64,000 nt of DNA from Haloferax massiliensis. Lineage in GTDB: Archaea > Halobacteriota > Halobacteria > Halobacteriales > Haloferacaceae. The notes beneath the pieces are model-generated. The model was given only the letters and a program-made list of their open reading frames with translations. It was not told where the DNA came from and did not search any database. Shown here in pieces: positions 51,876 through 61,079 of this stretch; within the stretch, counting starts at the first letter, position 1, and every line of letters starts with the position of its first letter. The stretch lies in assembly GCF_001368915.1 (NCBI RefSeq), contig NZ_CSTE01000002.1:847130-911129 (forward strand), written 5' to 3'. Made by a program: the position numbers and the translations under genes.

Positions 51876-53093
51876 ATGGACTCGACGCGCCGCGAACGAG
51901 CGACGCTCGCCCTCGCCGTCTGGGGCGTCCTCGTCTCGCAGGTGCTCCTCTACCCCGGCGTCTCCGACCTCGTGACCGCCCTCGGCGGCGGACGGGGGGA
52001 GTACGACCTCTCGGCAGGGATGCTGTTTCTCGTCGCCGAGTTCGCCTCGTTCGTCGCCTTCTCCAGCGTCTGGGGCGCGCTCTCGGACGCGCTCGGCCGG
52101 CGGACGTGGCTCATCGTCGCGGGCGCGCTCGGCGGCGCGGCCAGCTACGTCGCGCTCCTCGCGCTCGCGACGCTCCCGTGGCTCGACGCGACCTTCGGCG
52201 CGGTGCTCGCCGTCCGCCTCGTCGGCGGCGCGATGACCATCGGCGCGTTCTCGCTGTCGATTACGATGCTCGCGGACCTCTCGGGGGGCAACGGCCGGAA
52301 CATGGGCGCGGCGGGCATCGCCATCGGCCTCGGCGCGGCGCTCGGCTCGGTCGTCGGCGGCCAACTCACGACTATCGACCCCCTCGCGCCGCTGTACGCG
52401 TCGGCCGCGTCGCTCACCGCCGTCGCCCTGCTCGTCACGACCGTCACCGACCGGACGCCCGACTCGACTCGCGTCGGCGTCGGCGTCGTCCTCAAGAAAC
52501 TGGCCGCCCGGCCGGCGTTCGCGGTCCCGTACGCCTTCGGCTTCATCGACCGCATGACCGCCGGCTTCTTCGCCCTCGTCGGGGTGTACTACTTCCGCGA
52601 GGCGTTCGGCGTGGACGCCGCCGTCGCGGGCGGGGTGCTCGCGCTCTTTTTCGTCCCCTTCGCGCTCCTGCAGTACCCCCTCGGCTCGCTGTCCGATCGC
52701 GTCGGCCGGTTCGTCCCCGTCGTCGCGGGGTCGGTGCTCTACGGCGTGTCCATCGTCGCCGTCGGCGTCGCGCCCGCCTTCGAACTCGCGGCCGGGCTGA
52801 TGGTCGTCGTCGGCGTCTTCGGCGCGCTCGTCGCGCCCGCGACGATGGCGCTCGTCACCGACCTCGCCGACTCGGGCGAGCGCGGGGCGGCCCTCGGCGG
52901 CTTCAACGTCTTCGGGAGCCTCGGCTTCCTCGCCGGCTTCCTCATCGGGGGCGTCGTCGCCGACGTGGTCGGCTACCTCCCGTCGTTCCTCGTCGTCGGC
53001 TTCGCCGAGGTGGCCATCGCCGTCGTCGCGCTCCGGGCGGTGAAGCGACTCGACGGCATCGACGCGAGTCAGACGCCGTCGAGCGCCGACTGA
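51876..53093 (+). CDS. Major facilitator superfamily transporter
   Basis: 405 aa with about 12 helices. MFS loops are WGALSDALGRRTW after helix 2 and YPLGSLSDRVGRF after helix 8; helix 4 has RLVGGAMTIGAFSLSITM. It follows the p19-like gene by 56 bp on the same strand and could be co-transcribed, but a link to metal uptake is only inference. The 3' end overlaps the convergent gene at 53069 by 25 bp. Confidence 0.88.
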   Translation: MDSTRRERATLALAVWGVLVSQVLLYPGVSDLVTALGGGRGEYDLSAGMLFLVAEFASFVAFSSVWGALSDALGRRTWLIVAGALGGAASYVALLALATLPWLDATFGAVLAVRLVGGAMTIGAFSLSITMLADLSGGNGRNMGAAGIAIGLGAALGSVVGGQLTTIDPLAPLYASAASLTAVALLVTTVTDRTPDSTRVGVGVVLKKLAARPAFAVPYAFGFIDRMTAGFFALVGVYYFREAFGVDAAVAGGVLALFFVPFALLQYPLGSLSDRVGRFVPVVAGSVLYGVSIVAVGVAPAFELAAGLMVVVGVFGALVAPATMALVTDLADSGERGAALGGFNVFGSLGFLAGFLIGGVVADVVGYLPSFLVVGFAEVAIAVVALRAVKRLDGIDASQTPSSAD

Positions 53094-53563
53094 AGCTCGG
53101 CGTTCACGACGAGCCACATCCCGCGGAGGCAGACGACGACGGCGAGGCCGACGCCCGCGAGGACGAACGCCAAAAACAGGCCGACGAAGACGCCGCCGCC
53201 CCGCGGGTCGGGGACGGTCGCCGCGAACGCGCCGAGCTGGACCGCGAAGGCGACGATACCGGCGACGAGGAACGCGAGCAGCAGTTCGAGGAGACGCCAG
53301 AACGTCTCGATTCGCAGGCCGCCGCGGCCGGTGAGGAGGAGGGCGATTCGCCGCGACGCGGCCAGAAGCGAGACGGCCGTGAGAAGGAACGTCGCGGCCG
53401 CCGCGAGCGCGAAGCCGACGTGGGCGAGCGGGAGCGTCGGCGCGAGCGACGAGACGAGCGTCAGCGCGACGCCGAGGAGGACGCCGGTCGCGAGGACCGA
53501 CTCGACGCCGAGAATCGCCGTCTCCGGCTCGTCGCGGGCGATTCGAGCGAGTGTCCCGTACAC
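53069..53563 (-). CDS. Four-helix membrane protein, unknown function
   Basis: 164 aa: a short N-terminal cytosolic segment (MYGTLARIARDEPETAILGV) and four hydrophobic helices, the last GGGVFVGLFLAFVLAGVGLAVVVCLRGMW. Arg-rich loop ASRRIALLLTGRGGLRIETFWR lies between helices 2 and 3. No family motif. It overlaps the MFS gene at the 3' end by 25 bp, a convergent arrangement suggesting antisense interference. Confidence 0.7.
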   Translation of the reverse strand: MYGTLARIARDEPETAILGVESVLATGVLLGVALTLVSSLAPTLPLAHVGFALAAAATFLLTAVSLLAASRRIALLLTGRGGLRIETFWRLLELLLAFLVAGIVAFAVQLGAFAATVPDPRGGGVFVGLFLAFVLAGVGLAVVVCLRGMWLVVNAELQSALDGV

Positions 53564-53606
53564 GGTCGTCCCTCGCTGCGGGCGCTGAAGGCTGTTTCCC
53601 TTGGGC

Positions 53607-54581
53607 CTACTCGTGCCCGGAGACGCGGACCGGCCGGTAGGGCTCTTCGAGGTAGTCGATGTCGGAGTCCGAGAGCTTGATGTCGAGGGCCTCGACCGCG
53701 TCTTCGAGGTGTTCGATACTGCTGGTGCCGACGATGGGCGCGTCGACCCAGTCCTTGTGGAGCACCCACGAGAGGGCGAGTTGCGCCATCTTGACGCCCT
53801 TCTCGTCGGCGAGTTCCTCGACGCGCTCGTTCACCTCGCGGCCGCCGCCCTCGAAGTAGGGGTGGCCCTTGGCGTGTTCGTCGGTCCGGCCGCGGGTCGT
53901 CGCCTCGAACTCCTCGTGGGGGCGGGTGAGGTAGCCGCGGGCGAGCGGCGACCACGGCATGACGCCGACGCCCTGCTTCTCGCAGAGGGGGAGCATCTCG
54001 CGCTCCTCCTCGCGGTACAGCAGGTTGTAGTGGTTCTGCATCGTGGCGAAGCGGTCGAGTCCGAGCGAGTCGGCGGTGTACTGCGCCTCGGCGAACTGGT
54101 GGGCCCACATCGACGACGCGCCGACGTAGCGCGTCTTGCCGCGCCGAACCGCGTCGTCGAGCGCGCGCATCGTCGTCTCGATGGGCGTGTCGTAATCGTA
54201 GCGGTGAATCTGGAGCAGGTCGAGGCTGTCCATCCCGAGGCGGGAAAGCGAGTTGTCGAGTTCCTGCTCGATGGCCTTCCGCGAGAGACCGCCGGAGTTC
54301 GGGTCCTCGTCGTCCATCTGGAAGTAGACCTTCGAGGCGACGACCGCCTCGTCGCGGCGGCCCTCAAGCGCCTTCCCGAGGACGCGCTCGGACTCGCCGT
54401 TCGAGTACATGTTCGCCGTGTCGAAGAAGTTGATACCGAGTTCGATGGCGCGGTCGACCAGTTCGAGCCCCGCCTCCTCGTCTAAGACCCACTCGCGCCA
54501 CTCCGGCGTGCCGAAGCTCATACAGCCGAGACAGATTCGGGAGACCTCCATGCCGGTGTCTCCGAGCGTCGTGTACTCCAT
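53607..54581 (-). CDS. Aldo/keto reductase
   Basis: 324 aa from MEYTTLGDTGMEVSRICLGCMSFG. AKR barrel signatures: FFDTANMYSNGESERVLGKAL (catalytic Asp/Tyr), the catalytic Lys in VVASKVYFQM, LDLLQIHRYD (His) and the C-terminal NADPH-binding VGTSSIEHLEDAV. It belongs to the AKR7/11 (YajO-like) group reducing aldehydes with NADPH. Single gene. An upstream in-frame ATG adds 13 unlike residues. Confidence 0.95.
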   Translation of the reverse strand: MEYTTLGDTGMEVSRICLGCMSFGTPEWREWVLDEEAGLELVDRAIELGINFFDTANMYSNGESERVLGKALEGRRDEAVVASKVYFQMDDEDPNSGGLSRKAIEQELDNSLSRLGMDSLDLLQIHRYDYDTPIETTMRALDDAVRRGKTRYVGASSMWAHQFAEAQYTADSLGLDRFATMQNHYNLLYREEEREMLPLCEKQGVGVMPWSPLARGYLTRPHEEFEATTRGRTDEHAKGHPYFEGGGREVNERVEELADEKGVKMAQLALSWVLHKDWVDAPIVGTSSIEHLEDAVEALDIKLSDSDIDYLEEPYRPVRVSGHE

Positions 54582-54792
54582 GCTCGAACATCTTCGCGAG
54601 TCGGCAAAAAGGTGGACCAAGCGGTAGCTTCGGTGGGGAACCGGGCCGACAGCCGGAGCGCGTCCGCGCGCCCGAGCGGCGATTGCTGACAGTCAGGCGA
54701 ACAGGCCGTTTCCCGGCGTCTGAAACCGTCTGTCTCGGTTTATGCTCTCCGGCGTCGTATCATTAATCCGAGGCGTAGCCTCGGTGATTCCG

Positions 54793-55914
54793 ATGTTCAC
54801 AGCGAAACAACTGGTCGCGCTCCTCGTGAGCCTCCTCGTGGTGGGGTCGCTCGCGGGCGTCGCGGCCGCACAACAGGGACCGTCAGCCGGCGGTGCCGTC
54901 GTCGTCGACGAAGGCGAGACCTTCGACGGCGACCTCGACGCGGTCGGCGGCACGGTCGTCGTCGCCGGGACGGTAACCGGCGACGTGTCCGCGACGGCCG
55001 GGACCGTCCTCGTGACGGAGACGGGCGTCATCAACGGGAACCTCGACGCAGTCGCGGGCTCCGCGACCCTCGAAGGCACCGTCAACGGCGACGTGAGCCT
55101 CGCTGGCGGCGCGGTGTTCGTCCGCGACACCGCCGTCATCGACGGGTCGTTAGACGCCGCCGGCGGCACCGTCCGACTCGACGGCGCGGTCGACGGAAAC
55201 GTCCGCGTCGGGGCCGAAGAGCTCGCGGTCGGCCCGACCGCTCGGGTCGGCGGGTCGCTCGAATACGACGCCGCGACCGCGACCGTCGACGCCGCGGCCG
55301 TCGTCGACGGCGGCGTGCGACAGGTCGACGACCTCGCGGTCGCCGCGCCCGTCGTCGCCGGGACGCCGTTCCAGGTCGGCCAGTTCGAAGGCCCGGTCAT
55401 CCCCGGTTGGGTGGTCTCGGGCTACTGGCTCCTCGCCAACTTCGTCGTCGGCGCGATTATCGTCCTCGTCGCCCCCGACTTCGCCCGCCGCGTGACGGGT
55501 CTCGGAACGAAGAAGGCCGTGCGGAGCGGCGGCGTCGGCCTGCTCGCCATCGTCGCAGTACCCATCGTCCTCCTGCTCCTGCTTTTGACCATCGTGGGCA
55601 TCCCGCTCTCGCTGGCCGGCGGGGTCGGCTTCCTGCTCGTCCTCTGGGTCGCGGGCATCTACGGCGCGCTCGTCCTCGGGACGTGGCTCCTGTCGCTCGC
55701 CGACTACGACAACCGCTGGGTCGCGCTGTTCGCCGGCCTGTTCGTGCTGGCCGTCCTCGATTTCGTCCCGCTCGGGGGCGTCCTCGAATTCGTCGTCCTC
55801 CTCGTCGGGCTCGGCGCGTTCGCGCTGGCGCTCCGCGGGGAGTCCGGCGACGACGGCGACGAGAGCGTGAGCGCGCCGGACGAGGGCCCACAAGAGGGCT
55901 CGCCGATGGCCTGA
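54793..55914 (+). CDS. Bactofilin-like polymer-forming protein with membrane helices (halofilin HalB-like)
   Basis: 373 aa from MFTAKQLVALLVSLLVVGS, a signal peptide. Residues about 30-180 form a right-handed beta-helix with repeats such as DGDLDAVGGTVVVAGTVTGDVSATAGTVLVTETG, the bactofilin pattern. Then four or five membrane helices (GYWLLANFVVGAIIVLVAP; LLAIVAVPIVLLLLLLTIVGIPL) and an acidic tail. From memory it matches H. volcanii HalB, one of the halofilins that control cell shape. The topology puts the beta-helix outside, unlike cytosolic bactofilins. Confidence 0.8.
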   Translation: MFTAKQLVALLVSLLVVGSLAGVAAAQQGPSAGGAVVVDEGETFDGDLDAVGGTVVVAGTVTGDVSATAGTVLVTETGVINGNLDAVAGSATLEGTVNGDVSLAGGAVFVRDTAVIDGSLDAAGGTVRLDGAVDGNVRVGAEELAVGPTARVGGSLEYDAATATVDAAAVVDGGVRQVDDLAVAAPVVAGTPFQVGQFEGPVIPGWVVSGYWLLANFVVGAIIVLVAPDFARRVTGLGTKKAVRSGGVGLLAIVAVPIVLLLLLLTIVGIPLSLAGGVGFLLVLWVAGIYGALVLGTWLLSLADYDNRWVALFAGLFVLAVLDFVPLGGVLEFVVLLVGLGAFALALRGESGDDGDESVSAPDEGPQEGSPMA

Positions 55915-55977
55915 CGGCGCGGCTCCCTCGCACAACCCGGACGAACAATTATTATGGTCTGTTCTGTCTGTCGAGCC

Positions 55978-57594
55978 ATGGCAGTCGACTACGCGGCCGA
56001 GTCGGAATCGTTCGAGTGGGACATCCCCGAGGGGTACAACATCCCCGCGGTCATCGAATCGCACGCCGACGCCTTCGGCGACCGCGTCGCCCTGAAGTTC
56101 CGCGACGCCGACGGCGGCCGCGAGGAGCGGACCTACGGCGACCTCCGCGACGACATGAACCGCTTCGCCAACGCGCTCGAATCCATGGGCGTCGGGAAGG
56201 GCGACCGGCTCATCCACCTCCTCCCCCGCGACCCCGACGTGTTCGCCGTCCAACTCGGCGCGCTCAAGCGCGGCGCGCTTCTCGTCCCCAGTTCCTCGAT
56301 GCTCAAGCCCAAGGACATCGCGTTCCGCGCGAACGACTGTAAGGCGACGACCGCCGTCGTCCACGAGTCGCTCGTCGGCATGGTCGACGAGGTGCGCGAC
56401 GAGACGCCGCTTTCGAACTTCGTCGTCCTCGGCGGTGACGCCGACGACGCCGACGGCTGGACCTCCTTTTCCGACCTCGTCGCCGACGCGTCCGCCGAAC
56501 ACGACGGCCCCGACCTCCGGGCCGAAGACCCGATGTCCATCAACTACACGTCGGGGACGACCGGCCAGCCCAAGCCGGTCCGCCACCGCCACCGCTGGAT
56601 GCGGTGTTTCGAACTCGTCAACGCCCCCTACTGGTGGGGCGTCACGGCCGACGACGACCTTTCGGAGGAACTGCTCTGGGCGACGACCGGCACCGGCTGG
56701 GCCAAGTGGTTCTGGAGCCCCGTCGGCGTCGGCCTGACGACCGGCGCGACCCAGTTCGTCTACCGCGGCGACTTCGAACCCGACACGTTCCTCGACATCA
56801 TGGAAGAAGAGGGCGTCACCCGCCTCTGCGCCGTCCCGACCCAGTACCGGATGTTCGCCCAGCGCGACCTCGGCTCGTACGACCTGCAACTGACCGAGGC
56901 GCTGTCGGCGGGCGAACCGCTCAACCGCGAGCCGATAGAGGCGTTCCGCGAGGCGTTCGGCGTCATCCCGCGAGACGGCTACGGCCAGACCGAGACGGTC
57001 GCGCTCCTCACGAACTACCCCGGCATCGACGTGAAGCCCGGCAGTATGGGCAAGCCGACGCCCGGCCTCGGCACGACCATCATCGACGAGAACGAGGAGG
57101 TGGTCGGCGTCGACGAAATCGGCGAAATCGCCGTCCCGGTCGGCTGTCCCGGCATCTTCGACGGCTACTACGAGAAGCCGAACCTCGACGAGAAGACGTT
57201 CTCGGGCGACTACTACCGCACCGGCGACCTCGCCTCCCGCGACGAGGACGGCTACTTCTTCTTCGAGGGCCGCGCCGACGACATCATCATCTCGGCGGGC
57301 TACCGCATCGGCCCCTTCGAGGTCGAAGACGCGCTGGTCTCCCACGAGGCGGTCGCCGAGGCCGCCGCGGTCGCCAGCCCCCACGAGGAACGCGGCAGTA
57401 TCGTCAAGGCGTTCGTCGTCCTCATCGACGGCTACGAGGGCTCCGACGACCTCGTCGAGGAGTTACAGGCGTTCATGAAAGAGCAGACGGCCCCGTACAA
57501 GTACCCGCGCGAAATCGAGTTCGTCGCGGAACTGCCGAAGACCTCCTCGGGGAAGATTCGGCGCATCGAACTGCGGTCCCAAGAGCGGGACTGA
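55978..57594 (+). CDS. Acyl-CoA synthetase (AMP-forming), medium-chain type
   Basis: 538 aa from MAVDYAAESESFEWDIPEGYNIP. The AMP-binding signature is INYTSGTTGQPKPVRHRHR (about residue 186). The hinge region is YYRTGDLASRDEDGYFFFEGRADDIIISAGYRIGPFEVEDAL, and the catalytic Lys lies in LPKTSSGKIRRIELR. It activates fatty or branched acids to acyl-CoA via acyl-AMP. The benzoate/medium-chain-like subgroup is suggested by the GYNIP start. Followed by the ArfB-like gene 69 bp on. Confidence 0.94.
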   Translation: MAVDYAAESESFEWDIPEGYNIPAVIESHADAFGDRVALKFRDADGGREERTYGDLRDDMNRFANALESMGVGKGDRLIHLLPRDPDVFAVQLGALKRGALLVPSSSMLKPKDIAFRANDCKATTAVVHESLVGMVDEVRDETPLSNFVVLGGDADDADGWTSFSDLVADASAEHDGPDLRAEDPMSINYTSGTTGQPKPVRHRHRWMRCFELVNAPYWWGVTADDDLSEELLWATTGTGWAKWFWSPVGVGLTTGATQFVYRGDFEPDTFLDIMEEEGVTRLCAVPTQYRMFAQRDLGSYDLQLTEALSAGEPLNREPIEAFREAFGVIPRDGYGQTETVALLTNYPGIDVKPGSMGKPTPGLGTTIIDENEEVVGVDEIGEIAVPVGCPGIFDGYYEKPNLDEKTFSGDYYRTGDLASRDEDGYFFFEGRADDIIISAGYRIGPFEVEDALVSHEAVAEAAAVASPHEERGSIVKAFVVLIDGYEGSDDLVEELQAFMKEQTAPYKYPREIEFVAELPKTSSGKIRRIELRSQERD

Positions 57595-57663
57595 GCCGGC
57601 GCGCTCCGGGAGTCCATTTCCCCTTTGGCACCTTTCTTTAGGCGTCGTCGCCTGGTGACGCCC

Positions 57664-58458
57664 ATGTACATCGCGGACCAGACGTGGCCCGAACTCGGCG
57701 ACTACGTGGCCGAGTCGTCGCTCGCGGTCGTCCCCCTCGGCTCGACGGAACAGCACGGCCCGCACCTCCCGCTCGCAACCGACCACCTCATCGCGGAGGC
57801 GTTGGCCCGCGAGGCGGCCGACCGGACCGGCTTCCTCTGCACGCCGACCGTCAACGTCGGCGTCAGCCCCCACCACCGCCAGTTCCACGGGACGATGTGG
57901 GTCGACCCGCCGCAGTTCCGCGACTACGTGGAGTCGATGACGCGCAACCTCGCGTACCACGGCGTCGACCGGGTCGTGTTCGTCAACGCCCACGGCGGCA
58001 ACGTCCAGTACCTCCGGGAGGTCGGCCGCCGCCTCCGCGACGACGGCACCATGTACGCCATCGAGTGGATGTGGGACGAGTCGATTCCGGACCTCGTGAC
58101 CGACCTGTTCGACCACCCCGGCCCCCACGGCGGGCCGAAGGAGACCTCGATGATTATGCATATCGCCCGCGACCTCGTCCGCGAGGGCGAACTCGAATCC
58201 GCCCGCGACGGCGGCGTCCCGGACCTGAGCGACGACCACCTCCGCGAGCACGGTGCGCGGACGTTCTACGACGCCGTCGAGAACTCCGGAAACGGCGTCT
58301 TCGGCGACCAGACCGACGCGTCGCCCGAGGCCGGCGAAGAGCTGTTCGAGGCCGCGACCGACCAGCTCGTTCACCTGCTGTCGTGGCTCGACGACCAGCC
58401 GATAGACGACCTGCTCGCGCCCGCGCACGTCGACCCGCAACCGGGGTCGCGTCGCTAA
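57664..58458 (+). CDS. arfB: Creatininase-family amidohydrolase, probable ArfB (FAPy deformylase)
   Basis: 264 aa from MYIADQTWPELGDYVAESSLAVVPLGSTEQHGPHLPLATDH. Creatininase-family metal ligands (E, H, D) lie in STEQHGPHLPLATD, and NAHGGNVQYL and HPGPHGGPKETS are also present. In archaea ArfB hydrolyses the formyl group of the product of ArfA in riboflavin and F420 synthesis. From memory the H. volcanii arfB is in this position. Other creatininase-family members exist, so the assignment is probable. Confidence 0.85.
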   Translation: MYIADQTWPELGDYVAESSLAVVPLGSTEQHGPHLPLATDHLIAEALAREAADRTGFLCTPTVNVGVSPHHRQFHGTMWVDPPQFRDYVESMTRNLAYHGVDRVVFVNAHGGNVQYLREVGRRLRDDGTMYAIEWMWDESIPDLVTDLFDHPGPHGGPKETSMIMHIARDLVREGELESARDGGVPDLSDDHLREHGARTFYDAVENSGNGVFGDQTDASPEAGEELFEAATDQLVHLLSWLDDQPIDDLLAPAHVDPQPGSRR

Positions 58459-58507
58459 CCCATCGACTGGCCGACACGCTCTTTTTGCCGCCGCCGAAGG
58501 GACGCCT

Positions 58508-60004
58508 ATGACCGTCTGGGTCCTCGGCGACCAACTCGACCCGTCGGCCGCGCCGCTCCAGTCCGACGACCGCGTGCTGATGATAGAGGCGCACGCCTTC
58601 GGCGACCGACTTCGGTACCACCCCCAGAAGCTCGCGCTCGTCTTCTCGGCGATGCGGCACTTCCGCGACGACCTCCGCGACCGCGGCTACGAGGTGACGT
58701 ACGTCGAAGCCGAGACGTTCGGCGAGGGGCTCGACCGCTACTTCGACGCCGCGGCCGGCGACGACCTCGTCGTGATGGACCCGCCGAGCCACGGCGCGGG
58801 CGAGCGGCTTCGGGAACTCGTTTCCGCCCGCGGCGGGTCGCTCACGCTCGTCGAGAACGACCTGTTTCTCACGACGCCCGCCGACTTCGACGACTGGGCC
58901 GGTGACGCCGACAGCTACCGACAGGAACGCTGGTACCGGCACGTCCGCCGGGAGACGGGCGTCCTGATGGACGGCGACGACCCCGCCGGCGGCGAGTGGA
59001 ACTACGACGACCGGAACCGCGAGACGCCGCCGGAGGGGTGGACGCCGCCCGAGGCCCCGCGATTCGAACCCGACGAGACGACGCGCGAGGTCATCGCGTT
59101 CGTCCGCGAGCGCTACCCCGACGCGTGGGGGTCGCCCGAGCCGTTCGGCTGGCCGGTGACGCGCGCGGAGGCGAGACAGGCGCTGTCGCACTTCGTCGAG
59201 GTCCGCCTTCCCGAGTTCGGCCCGTATCAGGACGCGATGGTCGACGGCGAGTGGGCGCTCTGTCACTCCCTGCTGTCGGCGGCCATCAACCTCGGCCTGC
59301 TCCACCCGCGCGAGGCGGTCGAAGCGGTCGAGGAAGCTTACGAGACGGGCGACGCCCCGCTCAACAGCGCCGAGGGGTTCGTCCGGCAGGTCCTCGGCTG
59401 GCGGGAGTTCGTGCGGCACGTCTACCGGCGGTCGATGCCCGAACTGGCCGCGGCGAACCAACTCGACCAGACCGAATCGCTCCCGGAGGCGTACTGGACC
59501 GGCGAGACGGACATGCGCTGTCTCTCGGAGGCCGTGGGTCACGTCCGCGACCGCGGCTACGCCCACCACATCGAGCGCCTGATGGTGCTTTCGAACTTCG
59601 CGCTCGTCTACGGGGTCGACCCGGCGGAACTCGACCGCTGGTTCCACCTCGGCTTCGTCGACGCGTACCACTGGGTGACGACGCCGAACGTGGTCGCCAT
59701 GGGCTCGTTCGGCACCGACGTGCTCTCGTCGAAGCCCTACGCCTCGTCGGGGAACTACGTCAACGAGATGTCCGACTACTGCTCGTCGTGTCCCTACGCG
59801 GTGTCGAAGACGACCGGCGAGAACGCCTGCCCGTTCAACGCGCTCTACTGGGACTTCCTGAAGGAGAACGAAGAGCGCCTCCGGGGGACGGGTCGGATGG
59901 GACTCATGTACTCCCACGTCGACCGGAAGGACGACGAGGAGTGGGACGCCATCCGGGCGCGGGCCGACGAGATTCGGCGGATGGGCCGAGCGGGAACGCT
60001 CTGA
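58508..60004 (+). CDS. FeS-BCP type photolyase / cryptochrome (PhrB-like)
   Basis: 498 aa starting MTVWVLGDQLDPSAAPLQSDDRVLMIEAHAFGDRLRYHPQKLALVFSAMRHF. The four cysteines for a [4Fe-4S] cluster are found in DMRCLSEAVG, DYCSSCPYAVS and NACPFN near the C-terminus, as in bacterial (6-4) photolyases. FAD-binding helical domain: LYVG-like GFVRQVLGWREFVRHVYRR, and MVLSNFALVYGVDP. It repairs (6-4) photoproducts with light. Monocistronic. Confidence 0.94.
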   Translation: MTVWVLGDQLDPSAAPLQSDDRVLMIEAHAFGDRLRYHPQKLALVFSAMRHFRDDLRDRGYEVTYVEAETFGEGLDRYFDAAAGDDLVVMDPPSHGAGERLRELVSARGGSLTLVENDLFLTTPADFDDWAGDADSYRQERWYRHVRRETGVLMDGDDPAGGEWNYDDRNRETPPEGWTPPEAPRFEPDETTREVIAFVRERYPDAWGSPEPFGWPVTRAEARQALSHFVEVRLPEFGPYQDAMVDGEWALCHSLLSAAINLGLLHPREAVEAVEEAYETGDAPLNSAEGFVRQVLGWREFVRHVYRRSMPELAAANQLDQTESLPEAYWTGETDMRCLSEAVGHVRDRGYAHHIERLMVLSNFALVYGVDPAELDRWFHLGFVDAYHWVTTPNVVAMGSFGTDVLSSKPYASSGNYVNEMSDYCSSCPYAVSKTTGENACPFNALYWDFLKENEERLRGTGRMGLMYSHVDRKDDEEWDAIRARADEIRRMGRAGTL

Positions 60005-60143
60005 GGCGAGCGACCGGAGCGACGACGAGCGACCACGACCCGACCGAGGCCGGCGACCGCGAACCGCGAACGCCGCGGCTGGCGGGGTGAAAATGCAGAA
60101 CTCTGTTCGCTGTCGAGTCGTCGTCGGGCGGAACGCGCCGGAC

Positions 60144-60338
60144 TCAGAGTCGCGTGACGTTGACCGCTCGCGGGCCCTTGTCGGCCTGCTCGATGTCGAA
60201 CTCCACTTCCTGACCCTCTTCGAGGTCGGGGCCGCCGATGTCCTCCATGTGGAAGAACACGTCGTCGTCGTGGTCTTCGGTCTCGATGAAGCCGTAGCCG
60301 CCGGAGGACTTGAAGAATGCAACCTTACCTTTCGCCAT
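60144..60338 (-). CDS. cspA: Cold-shock domain protein
   Basis: 64 aa from MAKGKVAFFKSSGGYGFIETED. RNP-1 (GGYGFIETE) and RNP-2-like (DDVFFHMED) motifs are present, with a C-terminal EGQEVEFDIEQADKGPRAVNVTRL. CspA-type RNA chaperone binding single-stranded nucleic acids. The upstream in-frame ATG at 60392 is not conserved. Such genes are often leaderless or highly expressed. Confidence 0.95.
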   Translation of the reverse strand: MAKGKVAFFKSSGGYGFIETEDHDDDVFFHMEDIGGPDLEEGQEVEFDIEQADKGPRAVNVTRL

Positions 60339-60422
60339 TGCGTGTCGAAATGCACCGCTATCGGCCATAAGGATTCCGCCGATTGCTACCACAGACCGTG
60401 GTACTGTTTACTACCCTCCGAG

Positions 60423-61004
60423 TCAGTCGTCGCGCGGCTCTCGGCCGAGCGTGTGGAACTCCTCGTTCGGCCGCATGTCGGCGAACATCGCCATGCGGTT
60501 GCTGAGGTTGAAGAAGGCCGTGACCGCGCCGATGTCCCAGACCGCCTCCTCGGAGAAGCCGGCGTCGCGGAGTCGCTGCAGGTCGTCCTCGCCGACCTCG
60601 ACGGGCGACTCGGTGAGTTTCACCGCCACGTCGAGCATCGTCTTGTGCTTCTCGGGGATGTCGGCGGTGCGGTAGTTGGCGACCAGTTGGTCCGCGAGCA
60701 GCGGGTCTTTCGCGTAGATGCGGACCAGCGCGCCGTGGGCGACGTTGCAGTAGTAACAGTGGTTGACGCCGGAGACGGCCACGATTATCATCTCGACCTC
60801 GTGGCGTTCGAGGTCGGTGTCCTCGACGAGGGCGTCGTGGTACTCGAAAAAGGGCCGGAAGTGCGAGGGCTTGTACGCGAACGCGGCGAAGACGTTCGGC
60901 GTGAAGCCGGCGCGCTCGGTCTCGTCGTCGATGCGCTCGCGCAGGTCGTCCGGGAGGTCGTCGCGGTCGGGCACCGGGAAGCGGCGCATGGCGTCGTCGT
61001 CCAT
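60423..61004 (-). CDS. AhpD-like / carboxymuconolactone decarboxylase family peroxidase-related protein
   Basis: 193 aa. The CMD/AhpD catalytic stretch is VSGVNHCYYCNVAHGALVR (C-x2-C with nearby His, about residues 105-125). The rest is helical: FAYKPSHFRPFFEYHDALVEDTDLERHEVEMIIVAVS and LRDAGFSEEAVWDIGAVTAFFNLSNRMAMFADM. The peroxidase-related subfamily acts on alkyl hydroperoxides or as a thiol oxidoreductase. Stand-alone gene. Confidence 0.92.
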   Translation of the reverse strand: MDDDAMRRFPVPDRDDLPDDLRERIDDETERAGFTPNVFAAFAYKPSHFRPFFEYHDALVEDTDLERHEVEMIIVAVSGVNHCYYCNVAHGALVRIYAKDPLLADQLVANYRTADIPEKHKTMLDVAVKLTESPVEVGEDDLQRLRDAGFSEEAVWDIGAVTAFFNLSNRMAMFADMRPNEEFHTLGREPRDD

Positions 61005-61079
61005 GCGTCCCCGGTCTCTCGGGTAGACCTTAACGATTCCTCAGGTTCGAGGGGCGCTCGCCGTTCCGAGTGCCGGGGC

